DNA of 64,000 nucleotides, taken from assembly GCA_963848495.1 (NCBI GenBank), contig CAWKDV010000002.1:124001-188000 (forward strand), read 5' to 3'. The notes under the pieces were generated by a model. The model saw nothing but the letters and a program-made list of their open reading frames with translations. It ran no database searches and was not told where the DNA came from. Origin of the DNA: JAICJR01 sp963848495 (GTDB lineage Bacteria > Actinomycetota > Thermoleophilia > Solirubrobacterales > Thermoleophilaceae). Below are positions 60,531-64,000 of the stretch, in pieces; position 1 is the first letter of the stretch, and every line of letters starts with the position of its first letter. Made by a program: the position numbers and the translations under genes.

Positions 60531-61896
60531 AGGTCACCGACGCGCTCGCGTAGCCCGTGGCCGACGCGCTCGCCGAGTGCTTCCCGCTCGCCACCTTGAG
60601 ACTGGCGGTGCCCTTAGCGTTCGTCTTGCCGGAGCCGTCGCGCTTCACCTTGATCTTCGCGCCGGCCAGCGGGTCGCCGGCGTCGGTGACGGTGAAGGTG
60701 GTCCTGCGGTTCTTGCCCTTCTTCGCCTTGAGCGTGAGCGCGGGCAGGATCCGCTGGTGGTAGTTGGCCAGCATCCCTGCCGGCGGCTGGACCAGCGCCA
60801 GCAGGTCGAGCGGGCCGGCTGACCCCTCGCCCGCCAGGTCGAAGATCGTGCTCGAGTTGCCACCGGGAGCCACGACCTTGCGCAGCGGGCCGAAGCTGGT
60901 GGCGGCCATGTTGCTGCGGGTGGCGAACACGGTGCCGCCCGACTTCCAGAAGACCCACAGGCGCCCGCCGGGCGCCGCGGCGATCGAGATCTTCTCGGCG
61001 TCCGTGCCCCGGAGCCGCAGCACCTTGCCGGTGTCCACGCGGAAGAGCGCGGGCTTGGCGGTGAACTCGTTCGTGCCGCGCGCGAAGGCGACGAACACGC
61101 CGGGCGCGCCGATCCGCCCCGTGATCCCGACCCTGTGCTGGAGCTGGGCGGCGGTGGAGTTGGGGATGGCGAGCGCCGCACCGGCCGGCTTCAGCAGCAT
61201 GGCGATCACGCTGCCGCCGATCTCATTCCAGGCGGCCACGACCTGGCCGGTCTTCGAGTCGACCGCGATGCCCGGGTCGCTTTTCAGCGCGCCCGGCAGG
61301 CTGCCGTCCGGCACCGTCGAGTCGAGGCCGGCGTGGAAGCCGCCGTCACCCGGGCCGGAGTCGCCCCAGGCCGAGTAGAAGACCCCGTCGAGCCCGACGC
61401 CCGCGTCGAGCCCCGCGGCCACGTAGACGGGCTTCGAGCCGGTGCCGCCGAGCGACGCCGCGGTGGGCTGGACGGTCCAGGTCACGCCGTCCGCCGAGGT
61501 GGCGGTGGCCATCGCGCGGTCGAGCTGGCTGCCCGCCTCGAGCCCGGCGAAGAACGCGCGGATCCCGCCGCCCGGGACCGGGACCAGAGCCACGGAGGTG
61601 TTCGCGCCGCCGCTGTAGGTCGCGATCGTGCTCGGCCCGCTGACCGTCTTGGCGTCGACCGAGATCGAGCTGGCCAGGATCGACGCGGCGCTGCCGGTGC
61701 CGGGCTGCTCCCAGCCCACGTGCAGCACGCCGTCGGGCGTGCGCGCGAGGCCCACCCGGACGGTGTTCGCGTCGGGCTTGCCGACTCCCGTCACCTGCGT
61801 CCACTTGCCGGGCGGCCCGGCCTGCGCCGTGGCGGTCGCGGCCGCCAGAACCGCGAGGGTGCCTGCCATGGCCGGTGCGAGCCGCCAGCGCTTCAT
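60517..61896 (-). CDS. Secreted beta-propeller-like protein with C-terminal Ig-type domain
   Basis: The product is about 459 residues with a signal peptide (LAPAMAGTLAVLAAATATAQ). A sialidase-like propeller follows: VRVGLARTPDGVLHVGWEQP, PVYVAAGLDAGVGLDGVFYS, VDSKTGQVVAAWNEIGGSVI and RLWVFWKSGGTVFATRSNMA. The final ~80 residues are a basic Ig/CarboxypepD_reg-like domain (TFTVTDAGDPLAGAKIKVKR). The ATG at 61896 is chosen because the signal peptide begins there, while the open frame extends much further upstream. Its role is unknown; it is extracellular by inference. Confidence 0.8.
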   Translation of the reverse strand: MKRWRLAPAMAGTLAVLAAATATAQAGPPGKWTQVTGVGKPDANTVRVGLARTPDGVLHVGWEQPGTGSAASILASSISVDAKTVSGPSTIATYSGGANTSVALVPVPGGGIRAFFAGLEAGSQLDRAMATATSADGVTWTVQPTAASLGGTGSKPVYVAAGLDAGVGLDGVFYSAWGDSGPGDGGFHAGLDSTVPDGSLPGALKSDPGIAVDSKTGQVVAAWNEIGGSVIAMLLKPAGAALAIPNSTAAQLQHRVGITGRIGAPGVFVAFARGTNEFTAKPALFRVDTGKVLRLRGTDAEKISIAAAPGGRLWVFWKSGGTVFATRSNMAATSFGPLRKVVAPGGNSSTIFDLAGEGSAGPLDLLALVQPPAGMLANYHQRILPALTLKAKKGKNRRTTFTVTDAGDPLAGAKIKVKRDGSGKTNAKGTASLKVASGKHSASASATGYASASVTFKVK

Positions 61897-62040
61897 GCGG
61901 CGTGAAGCTACCGCGCCGGCGCGACCAGTGACCGCCCGGCGGCGCGACCAGGGTGTTCCCTGGCGCGAGCGCACAGGCGCCGGAGGATCGTGAGCGGGGC
62001 AGTCTGGACGGCCCACAAACCTCAGGAGGACCAGACCCTC

Positions 62041-63262
62041 ATGTCCACCACCACACCGATGCCGACCGCCGCGGTGAAGGACGCCGACATCCGCTCCTTC
62101 CGCGTCAGCTTCCCGGCGGAGGACCTCGACGACCTCCGCCGGCGCATCGCGGCCACCCGCCTGCCCGAGAAGGAGACCGTCTCCGACGCCACCCAGGGCG
62201 TGCCTCTTCAGACCATCGAGGAGCTCGTCCGCTACTGGGGCAGCGACTACGACTTCGGCCGCGTAGAGGCGAGGCTGAACGCCCTGCCGCAGTTCATGAC
62301 CGAGATCGACGGCCTCGACATCCACTTCATCCACGTCAGGTCGCCCCACGAGAACGCGCTGCCGATGCTCGTCACGCACGGCTGGCCGGGCTCCGTGATC
62401 GAGATCCTCGACGTCGCGCGCCCGCTCACCGACCCGACGGCGCACGGCGGGAGCGCCGAGGACGCCTTCCACCTGGTGATCCCCTCGATACCGGGGTACG
62501 GCTTCTCGGGCAAGCCGGCCGACGACCGGCTGGGACCCCGACCACATCGCGCGGGCCTGGACGGTGCTGATGAAGCGCCTGGGATACACGCGCTTCGTCG
62601 CCCAGGGCGGCGACTGGGGCGCGATCATCACCGACCTGATGGGTGTGCAGGCGCCGCCGGAGCTGCTGGCGATCCACACCAACATGCCGGGCGCCGTTCC
62701 GCCCGACATCTCCAAGGCGGTCGGATCCGGCGCCCCGGCGCCGGACGGTCTCTCAGGCGACGAGGCTCGCGCCTACGAGCAACTGCTGTTCGTGTACACG
62801 AAGGGCATCGGCTACGCGACCGAGATGTCCCTGCGGCCGCAGACGCTCTACGGGATCGCGGACTCCCCAGCCGGGCTGGCCGCGTGGATGCTCGACCACG
62901 ACGCGCAGAGCCTGGAGGACATCACGCAGGGCATCGTCGAGCAGCAGCCCCTCGACAACCTGACGCGTGACCAGGTCCTCGACAACATCACGCTCACCTG
63001 GCTGACGAACACGGGCGTCTCTTCGGGCCGTCTCTACTGGGAGAACAAGCTCGGCTTCTTCGACGTGAAGGGCGTCTCGATCCCGGTGGCCGTGAGCGTC
63101 TTCCCGAGGGAGATGTACCACGCGCCGCGGAACTGGGTCGAGCGGGCCTACCCCAACCTCATCTACTTCAACGAGGTCGACAGGGGCAACCACTTCGCGG
63201 CCTGGCAGGAGCCGGAGCTCTTCACCGGCGAGGTGCGGGCGGCGTTCAGGTCAGTGCGCTGA
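62041..63262 (+). pseudogene. Epoxide hydrolase (EHN/alpha-beta hydrolase), single-base frameshift
   Basis: The first frame holds the EHN domain (SFRVSFPAEDLDDLRRRIAA, LNALPQFMTEIDGLDIHFIH) and the oxyanion motif HGWPGSVIEIL, up to GYGFSGKPAD. The second frame continues DHIARAWTVLMKRLGYTRFV, GGDWGAII with the nucleophile Asp, and DRGNHFAAWQEPELF with the catalytic His. Removing one G near 62525 joins them into a normal 406-residue protein. The ATG has AGGAGG upstream. The family opens epoxides to diols. The indel may be real or an assembly error. Confidence 0.85.
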
Positions 63263-63271
63263 TCGCCTGGC

Positions 63272-63302
63272 GGGCGGCGCGCACACAGCGTGCGCGCCGC
63301 CC
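63272..63302. terminator. Bidirectional hairpin between convergent genes
   Basis: A perfect 13-bp GC stem (gggcggcgcgcac with its complement) encloses a 5-nt loop. It lies between the stops of the epoxide hydrolase and the terminal membrane protein, which converge. There is no T-tract, which is usual in high-GC actinobacteria. Confidence 0.6.
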
Positions 63303-63308
63303 CGCCCG

Positions 63309-63992
63309 CTAGCTCGCGTAGCCAGGCGACTCCGCCACCCTGCCCGGTTCGCGCGACCTCGGCATGAGCAGCAGCTCCACGCCGATCGAGCCGAGTCCGA
63401 CCAGGACGACCGCGGTGCTCACGATCCCGAGGGCCTTGCCGTTCGAGACGAAGGCGAGCGGCCCGGACACCGCGATCACGAGAGCGGCCCAGCGGGGAAC
63501 GATCCGGCTCCGCCAGGCGGCGACCGCCAGTACGAGCATCCCGAGCACCAGCCCGGCGATGAACAGCACGAAGATCGGCAGCCCGGAGGCGGCGTTGCTC
63601 GCCTTGTCCACGAGGCGGGCCATCTGCGCCCTGTCCAGACCCGGCTGGTTGACCATCTCGTACTCCACCGTCGTGAACGCGTAGAAGGCGACCGACGCCG
63701 CGCCTCCGAAGCTCAGCATCACGCCGGCGGCCTGGCCGAGCCGCTGCCCGGCGAACAGGTGCGTCAGCCCGATGCCGGCCCCGATCAGCGCCAGGCCGCC
63801 GAGGAAGAACAGCAGGGCGCCCGCCAGGTAGGCGCTCTTGTGCGCCGCGATCCTCGCCAGCTCGATCCTCTTGTTGCTGCTGTCGGTGTCGGGCGACACG
63901 ACGGTTGCGAGAAGGAACAGCGCGGGCGCGGCGACCAGCATGATGCCCGTCAGGGTCCGGCCGAGGCCGCGTGCGTCAGTGGGTGGTGACAT
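63309..63992 (-). CDS. Six-helix membrane protein, unknown function
   Basis: The 227-residue protein has helices at LTGIMLVAAPALFLLATVVS, SAYLAGALLFFLGGLALIGA, GVMLSFGGAASVAFYAFTTV, GLPIFVLFIAGLVLGMLVLA, WAALVIAVSGPLAFVSNG and VSTAVVLVGLGSIGVELLLM. The layout recalls DUF4386-like proteins, but the signature tail of that family is absent. The ATG lies 8 bases from the window edge, so its control region is outside the window. Confidence 0.7.
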   Translation of the reverse strand: MSPPTDARGLGRTLTGIMLVAAPALFLLATVVSPDTDSSNKRIELARIAAHKSAYLAGALLFFLGGLALIGAGIGLTHLFAGQRLGQAAGVMLSFGGAASVAFYAFTTVEYEMVNQPGLDRAQMARLVDKASNAASGLPIFVLFIAGLVLGMLVLAVAAWRSRIVPRWAALVIAVSGPLAFVSNGKALGIVSTAVVLVGLGSIGVELLLMPRSREPGRVAESPGYAS

Positions 63993-64000
63993 CTACGTCT

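Noticed and set aside
61897..62715. N-terminal extension of the secreted propeller protein up to 62715
   Set aside because: A clear signal peptide starts at 61896, and the extension is antisense to the epoxide hydrolase gene.

Overview
The window is uniformly high-GC DNA from a Gram-positive-type soil actinobacterium. Very large LuxR regulators with an N-terminal ATPase, a DUF1918 protein, a Tat-exported molybdopterin hydroxylase, ArsR/SRPBCC/DHFR-like cassettes and IS256/IS110 transposases together suggest Thermoleophilia (Solirubrobacterales-like). That placement is inference; no rRNA or complete tRNA is present.

Region 1 (1-13.3 kb) is accessory and partly decayed. It holds a protein made of 144-bp FG-GAP/VCBS repeats, a putative metalloprotease followed by a small protein repeating its C-terminal domain, an 87-bp tandem repeat and the C-terminal remnant of an integrase. 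Next is a tightly overlapped ArsR-SRPBCC-DHFR-like-ACT operon with a perfect 24-bp palindrome at its head. A mosaic of broken glyoxalase, SDR and DHFR-like pieces lies beside an intact glyoxalase/NADP-binding pair. A MOSC-flavoreductase-ferredoxin fusion, a peroxiredoxin-like protein, a nitronate monooxygenase and a 5'-truncated chemoreceptor complete it.

Region 2 (13.5-19.6 kb) is bounded by two 45-bp copies of the 3' half of a tRNA-Gly(GCC) gene. Each is preceded at the same distance by a second conserved 39-bp motif, as expected for attachment sites of related integrative elements. Between them are an orphan PEP-utilising (phosphohistidine) protein, a secreted AOC-barrel protein and a 951-aa LuxR regulator. 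A fragment of a formylglycine-generating enzyme abuts the second att copy.

Region 3 (19.8-33.3 kb) has small regulators, a frameshifted HNH nuclease, DUF1918, SRPBCC and CDP-alcohol phosphotransferase genes. An IS256 transposase gene is split by an IS110-type element, and a second dead IS256 copy lies near 33 kb. A PAS-PAS-GGDEF-EAL protein converges on a frameshifted PAS-GAF-LuxR regulator; their stop codons overlap.

Region 4 (33.7-64 kb) looks more like a normal chromosome. It has a radical-SAM sulfatase maturase with a Cys-type sulfatase, a truncated Na+/H+ antiporter, a GAP-family membrane protein, a methyltransferase-like protein and a GH3 glycosidase whose signal peptide is cut off by an amber codon. 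These are followed by a secreted phosphodiesterase, an ABC exporter with a LolA-like partner, a Kup K+ transporter, a second giant LuxR regulator and an SDR lacking the catalytic Tyr. A pyridine-nucleotide disulfide oxidoreductase, an IorB/IorA-like hydroxylase (IorA frameshifted), a CPA2 antiporter and a frameshifted epoxide hydrolase finish the window.

A recurring oddity is that several well-conserved genes are broken by what look like single-base indels. These are either real decay or assembly errors, and the sequence alone cannot decide.
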